Assembly (NCBI GenBank): GCA_012031225.1
Contig: JAAUTZ010000029.1
Location: forward strand, 1 to 39,079
Source of the DNA: Chloroflexaceae bacterium
GTDB lineage: Bacteria > Chloroflexota > Chloroflexia > Chloroflexales > Chloroflexaceae
Length of the DNA stretch: 39,079 nucleotides
Direction: 5' to 3'
Shown piece after piece: positions 23,241 to 32,687 of the stretch (position 1 is its first letter; each line of letters starts with the position of its first letter). The translations under genes were made by a program, and so were the position numbers. Below the pieces are notes generated by a model. That model was not told the origin of the DNA, did no database searches, and saw only the letters and a program-made list of their open reading frames with translations.

Positions 23241-25262
23241 ATGACCCAACATCGTCTGGCACGTCTGCTTATGATTGGATTGGTGTTGAGCCTGCTTGGG
23301 GGGCTGGGTGCGGTGCTTCCCGCCGCCCCCCCCGCCGCCGCCCAAGTGGACGAAATCTGTTTCCCGGAACAGCCGGGCATCGCCTGCCTGCAAGACCCGT
23401 TTGCTAGCTTTTGGCAGAGCAACGGCGGCTTGGCCGTCTTTGGCTACCCGCTTTCGCCGGCCCAAAACGAACGCTCGGTAGAAGCCAACCGCACGCTGCT
23501 GACGCAATGGACCGAACGCAACCGGCTTGAGTCGCACCCCAACAACGCCCCGCCCTACAACGTCCTACTGGGGCGGATGGGCGCAGAACGGCTTGCCCAA
23601 TTGGGGCGCGATCCATTTGCTGAAGGGCGCGAAGCAGGCCCCCAAGCAGGCTGTCTGTGGTTTGCGGAGACCGGCCACAACGTGTGCGACCAGTTGCCGG
23701 GGCTTGGCTTTCGGAGCTACTGGGAAGCAAACGGGCTGACCGACCCGCGTATGGATAGCTTCCAGCGCAGCCTCGCCCTGTTTGGCTTGCCCCTGACCGA
23801 AGCCAAAATGGAAGTGAACCCAACCGACGGGCGCACCTACCTGACGCAATGGTTTGAGCGGGCCCGCTTTGAATGGCATCCGAACAAACCCGATCAGTTT
23901 AAGGTGCTGCTCGGCTTGCTTGGCAATGAATTGCGCGAAGGAACTGCGATGCCAATTACCCCCCCCGCCGATCCGCTCGACCTGCCCGGTGTCACGCCCG
24001 TTGGCGTGGAGATCAACCGCAACCAAACTGGACACACGCTTGCCCCCGCGCAGCAAGCATCCGTCTCGTGGGTGCGCTACAATGGCATCCTCTGGCCTGA
24101 GGTGGAGCCAGCCCGTGGGCAGCGCAACTGGGCTGAGCTGGAGACGGTAGACCGTGAGTTGCAAGCCTTTGCCGAAGCTGGGCTAACTCCCATGATTGTC
24201 ATCCGTCAAACGCCCGAATGGGCCCGCAGTGTGCCCGCTTCGGCCTGTAGTGTGCCAACCGCCGCCGCGTTTGCCGACTTTGCGGCGTTTATGGGCGATC
24301 TGGTAGCCCGCTACAGTGTACCGCCCTACAATGTGCGCTACTGGGAGATCGGCAACGAGCCGGATGTTGACCCATCCTTGATTGACTCAAGCCTCCCGTT
24401 TGGCTGTTGGGGCAATGCCGCCGATCCCTACTATGGCGGCGGCTACGTGGCTGATATGTTCAAGGCGGTGTACCCCGCGATCAAAACCGCCGATCCACAG
24501 GCAAAGGTGGTTCTAGGCGGCTTGCTGCTGGACTGCGACCCGACCAACCCACCGTTGCTTGCCGATGGCACGCGCAAGGACTGCTCGCCGGGCCTGTTCC
24601 TTGAGGGCTTCCTCCGCAACGGGGGCGGGAATTATGTAGATGTGATCGGCTACCACGCCTACACCTATTGGGGCATTGCGTTTGATCCAGACCGCGAGCA
24701 TCCGGGTTGGTCGCATCGAGGCGGTGGATTGGTGGGCAAAGCCGAGTTCCTGCGCGAGGTGATGAGCCGCTATAGGGTGAACAAGCCCCTGCTCGCCAAC
24801 GAGATCGGCTTGCTGTGCTACGGCGATGAGCAGGCGTGTATTCAGTATGGCTTCTACGAAGAGCAGGCGATCTACCTTGCCCGCACCTACACGCGCACCA
24901 AAGCCAATGCGATTCAAGGCGCGGCGTGGTATACCCTGAATGGCCCCAACTGGCGGCTCGGCGGCTTGGTGCCGCGCCGCGGCGATCCCGTGCCGGCTTT
25001 CACTGCACTGGTGTTTTTCGGCAACCTGTTCGATGGAGCCGAATTTGCGGGCAAAGTCAATAGCAGCACATCGCTAGAGGGCTACCGCTTCACCAAAGGC
25101 GATACGCGCTACCATGTGCTGTGGGCAACCGCGCCGGGCGCAGTGGTTTATCGGTTGCCTGATGGAACCCGCGCCGCCTACGATCTCTACGGCAACGCGC
25201 TGGAAGTATCGGGCAGCAGCATCAGCATCGGCAAGCAGCCGGTGGTACTTGAGCTGCGCTAG
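23241..25262 (+). CDS. Secreted clan GH-A glycoside hydrolase with two FGYP cell-wall modules
   Basis: 673 residues from the ATG at 23241 (AAGGAG 9 nt upstream). Signal peptide about 1-35 ending in APPAAAQ. Two copies of a 70-90-residue module follow (about 38-115 and 130-235), each with SFWxxNGGLxxFGxPL, a TQWxERxRxExHPN element and LLGxxGxE; such modules are common in Chloroflexota secreted proteins. A TIM-barrel domain (about 255-600) carries WEIGNEPD (acid/base Glu373) and LLANEIG (nucleophile Glu521), and a short beta domain closes the chain. Retaining hydrolysis of an extracellular glycan is expected; the substrate is unknown. Within the polysaccharide cluster it may trim or modify the product. 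Confidence 0.85.
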   Translation: MTQHRLARLLMIGLVLSLLGGLGAVLPAAPPAAAQVDEICFPEQPGIACLQDPFASFWQSNGGLAVFGYPLSPAQNERSVEANRTLLTQWTERNRLESHPNNAPPYNVLLGRMGAERLAQLGRDPFAEGREAGPQAGCLWFAETGHNVCDQLPGLGFRSYWEANGLTDPRMDSFQRSLALFGLPLTEAKMEVNPTDGRTYLTQWFERARFEWHPNKPDQFKVLLGLLGNELREGTAMPITPPADPLDLPGVTPVGVEINRNQTGHTLAPAQQASVSWVRYNGILWPEVEPARGQRNWAELETVDRELQAFAEAGLTPMIVIRQTPEWARSVPASACSVPTAAAFADFAAFMGDLVARYSVPPYNVRYWEIGNEPDVDPSLIDSSLPFGCWGNAADPYYGGGYVADMFKAVYPAIKTADPQAKVVLGGLLLDCDPTNPPLLADGTRKDCSPGLFLEGFLRNGGGNYVDVIGYHAYTYWGIAFDPDREHPGWSHRGGGLVGKAEFLREVMSRYRVNKPLLANEIGLLCYGDEQACIQYGFYEEQAIYLARTYTRTKANAIQGAAWYTLNGPNWRLGGLVPRRGDPVPAFTALVFFGNLFDGAEFAGKVNSSTSLEGYRFTKGDTRYHVLWATAPGAVVYRLPDGTRAAYDLYGNALEVSGSSISIGKQPVVLELR

Positions 25263-25289
25263 CGGAGGGCGCGGATCATAGCGCACAGC

Positions 25290-26759
25290 GTGCCGCGCCG
25301 CACTGCCGATCTGCTGATCGGGCTGTGGCTCGCGGGGGTGGCGGGGGGGCTGATGGCCGCCTTCCACACCCGTGCCTACGATGATCCCTACATCACCTAC
25401 CGCTACGCCCTGAATATTGCCCACGGGCACGGCTTCGTCTACAATTTCGGCGAGCCAACCCTCAGCACGACTACCCCGCTCTACGCCCTGATTCTGGCCG
25501 GCGTGGCGTGGCTCGGGGGGGATGTGCCACTCATCAGCAACCTGATCAGCATCCTTGCGCTGGTGGGCAGTGGCGGCATATTGTGGCTATTTGGGCGGCT
25601 CTGGCACACGCCTTTGATTGGCGCGGCGGGCGCACTGCTCTACCCCACTACCGTCATCCCAGTGATGACCATCGGCTCAGAAATGCCCCTTGCGATTGGG
25701 CTGGTGCTGCTCGGTTTGTTGGCGTGTGCCCACCACCGCTACACGCTGATGGCGGTAGCCCTTGCGCTCGCGGCGTTGGTGCGCTTCGACAGCGTGCTGG
25801 CGGTGGCAGTGGTAGGGCTGGTGATTGTGATCGAGCAGGGCACGCTGCCCGCGCTCTGGCGCGAGCGGAGCCTTGCGCCGTTGCTACGCCTGCCGTGGCA
25901 TGCGGCGGGCATCTTCCTGCTCATGCTCGCCCCGTGGTTTGCGTTTGCGCTGTGGTACTTCGGCGCACCGCTCCCCACGACGCTGGCTGCCAAGCAGTTG
26001 CAGGCATTGCTGCCGGGCACGCGCAGTTTCCCGGCGGCGGTCATCGCTCAATTCAGCCAATACAGCTGGAATAGCTGGGCGTGGCTCGTGGGCGGCGCGG
26101 CGTTGCTTGGCATTCCGGCGTTGCTACTGCGCTACCGGGCGTGGGCCATGCTGGTTGGCTGGAGCCTGCTCTATGGGCTGGCCTATACGCTGCTCCACGT
26201 CGCGGGCTACTTTTGGTACGTGGCCCCGCTCATCGTTGGCGTGGTGGTGCTGATCGGGTGTACGGTGCAGCTTGGGGCGGAAGGGCTGACCCGCGTGCGT
26301 GTGCCGCGTGGGATCGCGCAGGCGGGGGCCGTAGCCCTGCTGCTGGCAATCGTGGGGCAGGTGCAATCCCCTGCGCTGGCGTGGGCCCACGCCCACCCTG
26401 ATGCACGCTATACACCGTACCGCGCACTGGGCGAATGGTTTGCCGCGCACACCGCGCCGGATGCCAAACTGGGCATGCTCGAAATCGGGATTGTTGGCTA
26501 CTACGCCGAACATCGCCCCGTGATTGATTTTGCGGGGCTACTGCAACCAGCAACTGCCCGCCAATTCAGCCCCACTACCAGCTACGCCCATGCGGGCGTG
26601 TGGGCGATGCACCGCTACCGCCCCGATTATCTGGTGTTTCACGGGCAAGCCGATCCGCTGTTCCAAGCTGATACCCTGTTTGCCACCCACTGCCAGACGG
26701 TGCATATCCTCGAATCAGAAGCCTACCCGCCGCTTGTGATCTATCGCTGTGAGTGGTAG
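25290..26759 (+). CDS. GT39/PMT-like membrane glycosyltransferase
   Basis: 489 residues from a GTG (ribosome binding site not well placed). About ten membrane helices; after helix 1 the first loop has YDDPYITYRYALNIAHGHG, and then EPTLSTTTPLY. The paired Asp-Asp and this loop are typical of polyprenyl-phosphate-sugar-dependent GT-C transferases. A soluble end (about 395-489) contains APDAKLGMLEIGIVGYYA and YRPDYLVFHG, as in long GT39-like family members. Likely adds a sugar to an exported glycan or protein. It follows the hydrolase by 27 bp. Confidence 0.85.
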   Translation: MPRRTADLLIGLWLAGVAGGLMAAFHTRAYDDPYITYRYALNIAHGHGFVYNFGEPTLSTTTPLYALILAGVAWLGGDVPLISNLISILALVGSGGILWLFGRLWHTPLIGAAGALLYPTTVIPVMTIGSEMPLAIGLVLLGLLACAHHRYTLMAVALALAALVRFDSVLAVAVVGLVIVIEQGTLPALWRERSLAPLLRLPWHAAGIFLLMLAPWFAFALWYFGAPLPTTLAAKQLQALLPGTRSFPAAVIAQFSQYSWNSWAWLVGGAALLGIPALLLRYRAWAMLVGWSLLYGLAYTLLHVAGYFWYVAPLIVGVVVLIGCTVQLGAEGLTRVRVPRGIAQAGAVALLLAIVGQVQSPALAWAHAHPDARYTPYRALGEWFAAHTAPDAKLGMLEIGIVGYYAEHRPVIDFAGLLQPATARQFSPTTSYAHAGVWAMHRYRPDYLVFHGQADPLFQADTLFATHCQTVHILESEAYPPLVIYRCEW

Positions 26760-26822
26760 GATAGGGAATAGGCATAGGCGTAATGGACACCGCCGATAAG
26801 CACGGGGATCGGGAGGGCAATT

Positions 26823-27206
26823 GTGAACCCTGAAGTTAGCGTTGTGACCGCTGTTTACAATGGGCAAGCCTATCTACGCGCGACGATTGACTCGATCCTT
26901 ACCCAGACGATGCCCAATTTTGAGTATGTGATCGTCAATGATGCCGCTACCGATACTACCGCGCAGATCCTCGCCAGCTACACCGATCCGCGCCTGCACA
27001 TCCTGACCAACCCGCACAACCGCGGCCCCGCCTATAGCCGCAATCGCGGCGTGCATGCCGCTCGCGCTGCGCTCGTTGCGATCATTGATGGGGATGATAT
27101 TGCCCACCCCACGCGCCTTGCCCGGCAGCTCGCCTACATGCAGAGCCACCCCGATCTGGTGTTGCTTGGCGCAGCCAAACGTGATATTGATGCAGATGCA
27201 GTATGA
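26823..27206 (+). pseudogene. Truncated GT2 glycosyltransferase (N-terminal half only)
   Basis: 127 residues: VSVVTAVYNGQAYLRATIDS (start of GT-A fold), VNDAATDTT (nucleotide-binding VND), NRGPAYSRNRGV and the DGDD metal motif (DxD, about 90-93), then HPTRLARQLAYMQSHPDL. A GT2 enzyme needs at least another 100 residues for the acceptor half, but the frame stops at TGA 27204-27206. A separate GT4 gene overlaps its end. I read this as a deletion fusing a GT2 start to the GT4 gene's 5' end. The fragment still has a start codon and context, so it may be translated but should not be active. Confidence 0.7.
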
Positions 27207-28446
27207 CCCGACTGTGGTGCAGCGTATCCCGCTGTGGGAATTTGCGGGCCGCTGGCTAGGTGGCGAGCAGGTGCGACGCGCCTTCAAGCCAGCCCAAGCG
27301 TGGCTGCATCCGGTGGCGGATCGGCCTTTGGCCTTCTACATCCCCTCGCTGAACCAACGCTACGGCGGCGCGGAACGCTCAATGGTGACGCTGGCGAATG
27401 CGCTTGCCCAGCAGGGCATGGCCGTTGATCTGGTGCTGATCCGTCCGGCGGCCCACTTTCGCGCCGATCTTGATCCGGCGGTGCGGGTCGTGGATCTGGG
27501 CGGCACGCGGCGCGGCTTGCTGGCATTGCCGCGTGTGTGGTTCTACCTCCGCACCGCCCAGCCGCGCATCTGCATCGGCACGCTGCCGCCCGATAATCTC
27601 ACCGTCCTGTGGGCTGCGTGGCTGGCCCGCCTTGCGGGGGCGCAGCGGATCCGCGTGGTGATGCAGTACCAGAACACGGTTGCCTATGGCACGCACCTTG
27701 CCCGCCCCTTGACGCGGCAGATCCTCCCGCTGCTGATGCGCTGGTGTTACCCCTTCGCCGATGCGATTGTGGCCGTGTCGGCGGGGCTGCGGGATGAGAT
27801 CCGGCGGAGCTTGGGCCAGCCGCTACCGCGTGTGCGCGTGATCTACAACCCCACTGTGCGCCCCGAACTGCCCACGCTCGCCGCCGCTCCACTCGCTGAG
27901 GTGTGGCTGAATGACAAGCCGTTGCCGGTGTTGTTGGGTGTGGGGCGGCTCACTGCCCAAAAAGATTTCCCCAACCTGCTGCGGGCAGTGGCACTTGTGC
28001 GCCAGCAGCAGCCCGTGCGCCTGATTATTCTTGGCGAGGGCGACGAACGCCCCACACTGGAAGCCTTGATTGTGCAGCTTGGCTTGCAGGCGGTAGTCAA
28101 GCTGGCGGGCTACACCAGCAATCCGTATGCGTATATGGCGCGGGCCGATCTGTTTGTGTTATCATCCGAGTCGGAAGGCTTGCCGGGTGTGTTGCTTGAA
28201 GCAATGGCTTGTGGTACACCAGTGGTGGCGACCGACTGCGAGGCCGGCCCACGCGAAATCCTTGCCGATGGGCAATACGGGCCGCTCGTGCCGGTTGGGG
28301 ATAGTGCCGCCCTCGCGCAGGCGATCATGACTACGCTGGCTGCGCCCCTGCCCGTAGCGGTGCTGCAATCGCGGGCGCAAGATTTCTCGGTGGCGGCGGC
28401 AGTGACGGGCTATCGCTTACTCTTCCGCGATCTGTTGGGGAGCTAG
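27190..28446 (+). CDS. GT4 glycosyltransferase
   Basis: About 418 residues if the ATG at 27190 is used (another ATG at 27196, GTG at 27313). The enzyme proper begins near residue 45 with LAFYIPSLNQRYGGAERSMV, the donor-loop start of GT4 enzymes; the preceding segment (IPLWEFAGRWLGGEQVRRAF) is not part of the usual fold and may be left over from a deleted gene. The C-terminal Rossmann half shows LLGVGRLTAQKDFPNLLRAV, ILGEGDERP, and SESEGLPGVLLEAMACGTPVV with the Glu-rich EX7E element. It transfers a sugar from a nucleotide donor in the cytoplasm, here for surface polysaccharide. Confidence 0.85.
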   Translation: MQMQYDPTVVQRIPLWEFAGRWLGGEQVRRAFKPAQAWLHPVADRPLAFYIPSLNQRYGGAERSMVTLANALAQQGMAVDLVLIRPAAHFRADLDPAVRVVDLGGTRRGLLALPRVWFYLRTAQPRICIGTLPPDNLTVLWAAWLARLAGAQRIRVVMQYQNTVAYGTHLARPLTRQILPLLMRWCYPFADAIVAVSAGLRDEIRRSLGQPLPRVRVIYNPTVRPELPTLAAAPLAEVWLNDKPLPVLLGVGRLTAQKDFPNLLRAVALVRQQQPVRLIILGEGDERPTLEALIVQLGLQAVVKLAGYTSNPYAYMARADLFVLSSESEGLPGVLLEAMACGTPVVATDCEAGPREILADGQYGPLVPVGDSAALAQAIMTTLAAPLPVAVLQSRAQDFSVAAAVTGYRLLFRDLLGS

Positions 28447-28458
28447 AGAGGACGAGCC

Positions 28459-29522
28459 GTGCGGATCCTGTTTCCGATCAATATAGACCGCTGGACAAAT
28501 CCTATCGCCACCTTGCTGCGCGAGATTGCCGTGCCGAATACCGATCTCACCTTCTACGCTTTTAGCCGTCCCGTGAGCCGCGAAGACCGGCGGCAGGGGC
28601 AGCAGTTCTGGAGCCACCGCCACATCCGCCGCGCCACCCCGCCCGATCTCCTGCGCCGCTTCGACATCGTGCAGCATGCCTCTGCCACGCCGGCCAATGT
28701 CACCACCGCACGGCTGGTGCGCTGGCACAGCCGCCCCGCCTGCCGCCAGATCTACACGGCCAATGTGCAGCCGCACCGTGCGGATCGCTACTATACGTGG
28801 TATGCGCGGGCGGTGCTACAGGCGGATGTGCTGGTTGCCGTGAGCCGCGTTGTCGCCGATGATCTCCAGACGATCTTTGGGCGCAGGGTGCATGCGATTA
28901 TTCCGAATGGAGTAGATACAGCATTTTTTGATCGGCAGGTTGCCCCCCACCTGACTATGCCACGCTTGGCATTCGTCCGCCCTATGCGCTGTTTGTGGGC
29001 GTGCTACGTCAGCGCAAACGCCCCGATCTGGTGATCCAACTGGCGCGGCGCATGCCGACGGTGCAATTTGTGCTGGTGGGGGGAGCCTACGATCCGCACG
29101 AGGGCGCACGTTTTCGCCAGCTCGCCGCCGATCTACCGAATGTGCTGTTTCTCGACCAGCAGCCGCGCCAAATGGTGCGCGACCTGATGAGCCATGCTAG
29201 TGCGCTGGTCTTCCCCTCCGAGCTAGAGGGGCTAGCCTTGACGGTGAATGAGGCGATGGCATGCGGCTTGCCTGTCCTTGCCCAGCCGCGTAGCTCGCTG
29301 CCCGAACAGGTGCAAGATGGGCTGACGGGCTGGCTGCTGCCGGTAGATGAGCGCGAGGAGATGGGCGCGTGGGCCGAGCGGCTTGGGCATATTCTGGATT
29401 GGACACCTGCCGTGCGGCAGGACTTCGCGCAGCGGGCGCGGGCGGTAGCGGTGGCACGGTATAGCTGGGCTAGCATCGCCGCGCAATATCGGCAGCTGTA
29501 TATACAGACGAACGGAGCCTAA
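28459..29522 (+). pseudogene. GT4 glycosyltransferase interrupted by a one-base frameshift
   Basis: Frame 1 from the GTG at 28459 (AGAGAGGA upstream) encodes MRILFPINIDRWTNPIATLL, VSRVVADDLQ and IPNGVDTAFFD, then drifts to nonsense and stops at 29034. The rest, YALFVGVLRQRKRPDLVIQL, VLVGGAYDPHEG and FPSELEGLALTVNEAMACGLPV, is in another frame. Adding a single C to the run of six C at 28943-28948 joins them as APPPDYATLGIRPPY, giving one protein of about 354 residues of normal GT4 length. So this is a one-base deletion: sequencing or assembly error at a homopolymer, phase variation, or a recent mutation. Both halves are otherwise well preserved. Confidence 0.85.
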
Positions 29523-29527
29523 CCCGC

Positions 29528-30691
29528 ATGGCTGATCCACATACAGCCCGCTGGCTGGTGTTGGGGCACTATGGCGGGCACAATACCGGCGACGAAGCCA
29601 TGCTCAGTGGCTTGGTGCAGGGCTGCCCACCGGAACTGCACTCGCGCCTGACACTGGTTGCTCGCGCTGGGCACGCCTCACTGCCGCCCAATCTCCAGCG
29701 GATCGCTGGACTCCATGCGCTGCCGGCCAGCGTCGGGGCTGTGGCGCAAGCATTGCCACCGGCGCACGGGATCATCTTGGGCGGTGGGAGCCATTTTCAG
29801 GATGATTACGCCGCTGATCGCTACCCGCGCCACCTGCGTTATATGGCTCGTTTTGTTGCGGTGTCTGCATTAGCCTATCAGCTAGGCAAGCCCGTGCTGT
29901 GGCTGGGCATGGGCTTTGGGCCTTGCTTTCGCGGCCCAACGCGCATGATCACCCGCATCGGCTTGCGCTTCTGCACGCACGTCACCGTGCGCGAGGCGGC
30001 ATCCGCCCACGAGATACGCGGCTGGATTGCACGCGCCAAGCTGACGCAAGCATTTGATCTGGCGGCTCTGTTGCTCGCTGGGCACGCGGTTGAACCCGCG
30101 CCCACGCCCGCACCGGATACGCCCTATCTTGGGGTGTCGTTGCTTTCGGTGCAAAGCACGCTCACGGGTGGAGCCAGCGTGGATCAGCAGTTTTGGCAGC
30201 GCACCAGCACCGCGCTTGCCGAGCTACTGGCTACACAGCCTATGCTCCGCATCCGCATTTTCGTGATTCGTGGGGGCCAGCGTGAAGATGACTTCGCGCT
30301 GAGTGCCCAGCTCTACCGCACCTTGATCGGGGTGGATCCGGCGCGGGTGGAGATCATCCCCTACCTGCCCGATCCGATGCGAACGCTCCGCAAGATGCAG
30401 GAATGCCAGAGCATGCTAGCAACCCGCTTTCATGCGGGCGTACTGGGCTATCTCGCGGGCTGTCGGCTGGGCTTGATCGTCTATCACCGCAAGCTCACCG
30501 ATCTGGCGGATGAGATCGGGCTAGATCGGGATGCGTGCCTCGCGCTAGATGCCACCGCATCTACTGCACAAATCAGAGCCTATACCCACGCCCTCGTTGC
30601 TGGCGATGCCCACTACCACGCGCACCTGCCGCGTGCCACTGCGGTAGCACGGGCCCGCCTGAGCACCGACCTGATCGTGAGGTATAGCTAA
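29528..30691 (+). CDS. Polysaccharide pyruvyl transferase family protein (CsaB-like)
   Basis: 387 residues. N-terminal LGHYGGHNTGDEAMLSGL is the family signature; GIILGGGSHFQDD and LWLGMGFGP follow. The C-terminal half has MLATRFHAGVLGYLAG, the conserved (T)RFHA motif. Members transfer pyruvate from phosphoenolpyruvate to sugars as ketals, or are related enzymes of sugar modification; ketal pyruvate can anchor S-layer proteins. It overlaps no neighbour and is followed after 3 bp by a GT4 gene. Substrate not determinable. Confidence 0.85.
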   Translation: MADPHTARWLVLGHYGGHNTGDEAMLSGLVQGCPPELHSRLTLVARAGHASLPPNLQRIAGLHALPASVGAVAQALPPAHGIILGGGSHFQDDYAADRYPRHLRYMARFVAVSALAYQLGKPVLWLGMGFGPCFRGPTRMITRIGLRFCTHVTVREAASAHEIRGWIARAKLTQAFDLAALLLAGHAVEPAPTPAPDTPYLGVSLLSVQSTLTGGASVDQQFWQRTSTALAELLATQPMLRIRIFVIRGGQREDDFALSAQLYRTLIGVDPARVEIIPYLPDPMRTLRKMQECQSMLATRFHAGVLGYLAGCRLGLIVYHRKLTDLADEIGLDRDACLALDATASTAQIRAYTHALVAGDAHYHAHLPRATAVARARLSTDLIVRYS

Positions 30692-30694
30692 GCC

Positions 30695-31891
30695 ATGCCG
30701 CGTGTGCTTGCCCTCGTCAATCTGCCGACTTTCGGTGGCCCCCACAACCAGATCATCCGCTTGGCTGAGCCATTGGCCCAGCACGGCTGGGACACGCTCG
30801 CGGTGATCCCCGATGAGCGTGAGCGGGGCAGTGCCTACGAACGGCTTACGGCGGCGGGTGTGCCCCTTGCTCCCGTGCGCCTGCATCGCCTGCGGGCCCA
30901 GCGCGATCTGCGCGTACAGGCAGGCTATCTGGCGGGATTAGCGGGCGATGTGGCCCGCCTGCGCGACCTGATCGAGCGTGAGCGGATTGATCTCGTGCAG
31001 ATCGGCGGCTTGATGAATCCCCAAGTTGGGCTAGCGGCCTATCTGGCGGATGTGCCGATTGTCTGGCAGATTCTCGGCACAACTGCGCCGATGCCCTTGC
31101 GCCGCGTGCTGATGCCGCTCGTGGTGCGGCTAGCGGACGTGTTGATGGTGACGGGGCGCAAAGTGGCCGCCGTGCATCCCGGCGCGTTGGGCATGGGGTC
31201 CCGCATGGTCAGCTTCTTTCCGCCCGTTGCGCCGCCCTTCTTCGCACCCGCTGCGCCACGCCGGGCTGCGGCGCGGGCCGCACTCGGCATTCCCGCCGAT
31301 GCCCTCGTGATCGGCACGGTGGGCAATCGCAACAAACTCAAAGGGCATGATCTGCTGGTGCAGGTGGCGGCACAGTTGCACCCCCACTACCCCCAACTCC
31401 ACACGGTGATTCTTGGCGGCGAAACCACCCACGCCGCCTACTACGAGCAGGCGGTAGTGGCAGTGGCGGCTCAATCGGGCTTGCTCGCAAGTGGGCGGTT
31501 CCACATCGTTGATCCGGGTCAAGCGGTGGCAGAACTCCTGCCCGCCTTCGATCTGTTTCTGCTCACCTCGCGTCAAGAGGGTGTGCCGACAGTGATCCTT
31601 GAAGCCATGGCAAGCGGCCTGCCTGTCGTTAGTACCGATGTGGGTGCAGTCAGCGAGATTGTGCAGCACGGCACGACGGGCTATGTCGTGCCCGCCGGTG
31701 ATGGGGCGATGTTCGCAACGGCTACCGCCAAGCTGCTCGACTACCCTGCATTGCGTATACAGATGAGCCATGCGGCGGCGCAGCAGGCCCACACCAGCTA
31801 TACGCTAGGGCAGTGCGTTGGGCTGCACCTCCATGCGTATACTCTCGCGCAGCAGCACCACGCCCAGCGCACGCGCCACACGAAGGGATGA
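30695..31891 (+). CDS. GT4 glycosyltransferase
   Basis: 398 residues beginning MPRVLALVNLPTFGGPHNQI, a GT4 N-terminal loop. C-terminal half: VIGTVGNRNKLKGHDLLVQV, TVILGGE, and SRQEGVPTVILEAMASGLPVVSTDVG (EX7E nucleotide-sugar-binding element) followed by EIVQHGTTGYVVPAGD. Cytoplasmic or membrane-associated, sugar-nucleotide dependent. The end of the gene overlaps the next start region (TGA at 31889-31891). Confidence 0.9.
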   Translation: MPRVLALVNLPTFGGPHNQIIRLAEPLAQHGWDTLAVIPDERERGSAYERLTAAGVPLAPVRLHRLRAQRDLRVQAGYLAGLAGDVARLRDLIERERIDLVQIGGLMNPQVGLAAYLADVPIVWQILGTTAPMPLRRVLMPLVVRLADVLMVTGRKVAAVHPGALGMGSRMVSFFPPVAPPFFAPAAPRRAAARAALGIPADALVIGTVGNRNKLKGHDLLVQVAAQLHPHYPQLHTVILGGETTHAAYYEQAVVAVAAQSGLLASGRFHIVDPGQAVAELLPAFDLFLLTSRQEGVPTVILEAMASGLPVVSTDVGAVSEIVQHGTTGYVVPAGDGAMFATATAKLLDYPALRIQMSHAAAQQAHTSYTLGQCVGLHLHAYTLAQQHHAQRTRHTKG

Positions 31892-31893
31892 GC

Positions 31894-32661
31894 ATGAACC
31901 ATAAACGGCTGAATGTGTTGGGGGTGGGGGTGAGTGCGATCAACATGCCGCTTGCCCTCGCCACGCTCGATACGTGGATTGCCCAGCGCACGCCGCACTA
32001 TGTGTGTGTGACGGGCGTGCATGGCGTGATGGAGAGCCAGCACGATCCGGCCTTGAGCCAGATCCACAATGCGGCGGGCATGGTGACACCGGATGGCATG
32101 CCGCTGGTGTGGCTGAACTGGCTGGCGGGGCAGCGGCACGTCGAGCGTGTGTATGGGCCTGATCTGATGCTGGCAACGCTTGCGTATGGCCTTGAGCGCG
32201 GCTATCGGCACTACTTCTACGGTGGCGCAGAAGGTGTGCCAGATCTGCTCGCCGAGCGCGTGCGGGCGCGGTTTGCAGGGGTACAGATTGTGGGCGGCTA
32301 TTCGCCCCCCTTTCGGGCGATCCCGCCGGATGAGGATGAGCAGATCGTGCAGATGATCAATGCCACCCAGCCCGATATTGTCTGGATTGGCTTAGGCTCG
32401 CCCAAGCAGGAACGTTGGGCGGCGGCCCATGTGGGGCGGCTGCACGCGCCCGTGCTGGTGTGTGTGGGCGCGGCCTTCGATTTCCATGCCGGGCTAAAGC
32501 CGCAAGCCCCGCGCTGGATGCAGCACAGTGGGCTAGAGTGGGCCTTTCGGCTGGCGTGTGAGCCGCGCCGCCTGTGGCGACGCTACCTCATCAACAACCC
32601 GCTCTTTGTGTGGCGGGTGGCCCAGCAGGTGTTGGGCGTGCGCCGCTATCCGCTAGAGTAG
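31894..32661 (+). CDS. WecG/TagA/CpsF-family (GT26) glycosyltransferase
   Basis: 255 residues. The ATG at 31894 is chosen because GAAGGG lies 6 nt upstream; an ATG at 31888 overlaps the previous stop as ATGA. Motifs: VLGVGVSAINMPLAL, TGVHGVMESQHDP, TPDGMPLVW (the catalytic-region Asp), RVYGPDLM, and WIGLGSPKQERW. GT26 enzymes (WecG, TagA) add N-acetylmannosamine or its uronate to a lipid-linked GlcNAc, an early step in polymer synthesis. Last gene of the cluster, convergent with plsC. Confidence 0.93.
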   Translation: MNHKRLNVLGVGVSAINMPLALATLDTWIAQRTPHYVCVTGVHGVMESQHDPALSQIHNAAGMVTPDGMPLVWLNWLAGQRHVERVYGPDLMLATLAYGLERGYRHYFYGGAEGVPDLLAERVRARFAGVQIVGGYSPPFRAIPPDEDEQIVQMINATQPDIVWIGLGSPKQERWAAAHVGRLHAPVLVCVGAAFDFHAGLKPQAPRWMQHSGLEWAFRLACEPRRLWRRYLINNPLFVWRVAQQVLGVRRYPLE

Positions 32662-32687
32662 CCAAATGTCGAACGGCATAGCCTACC

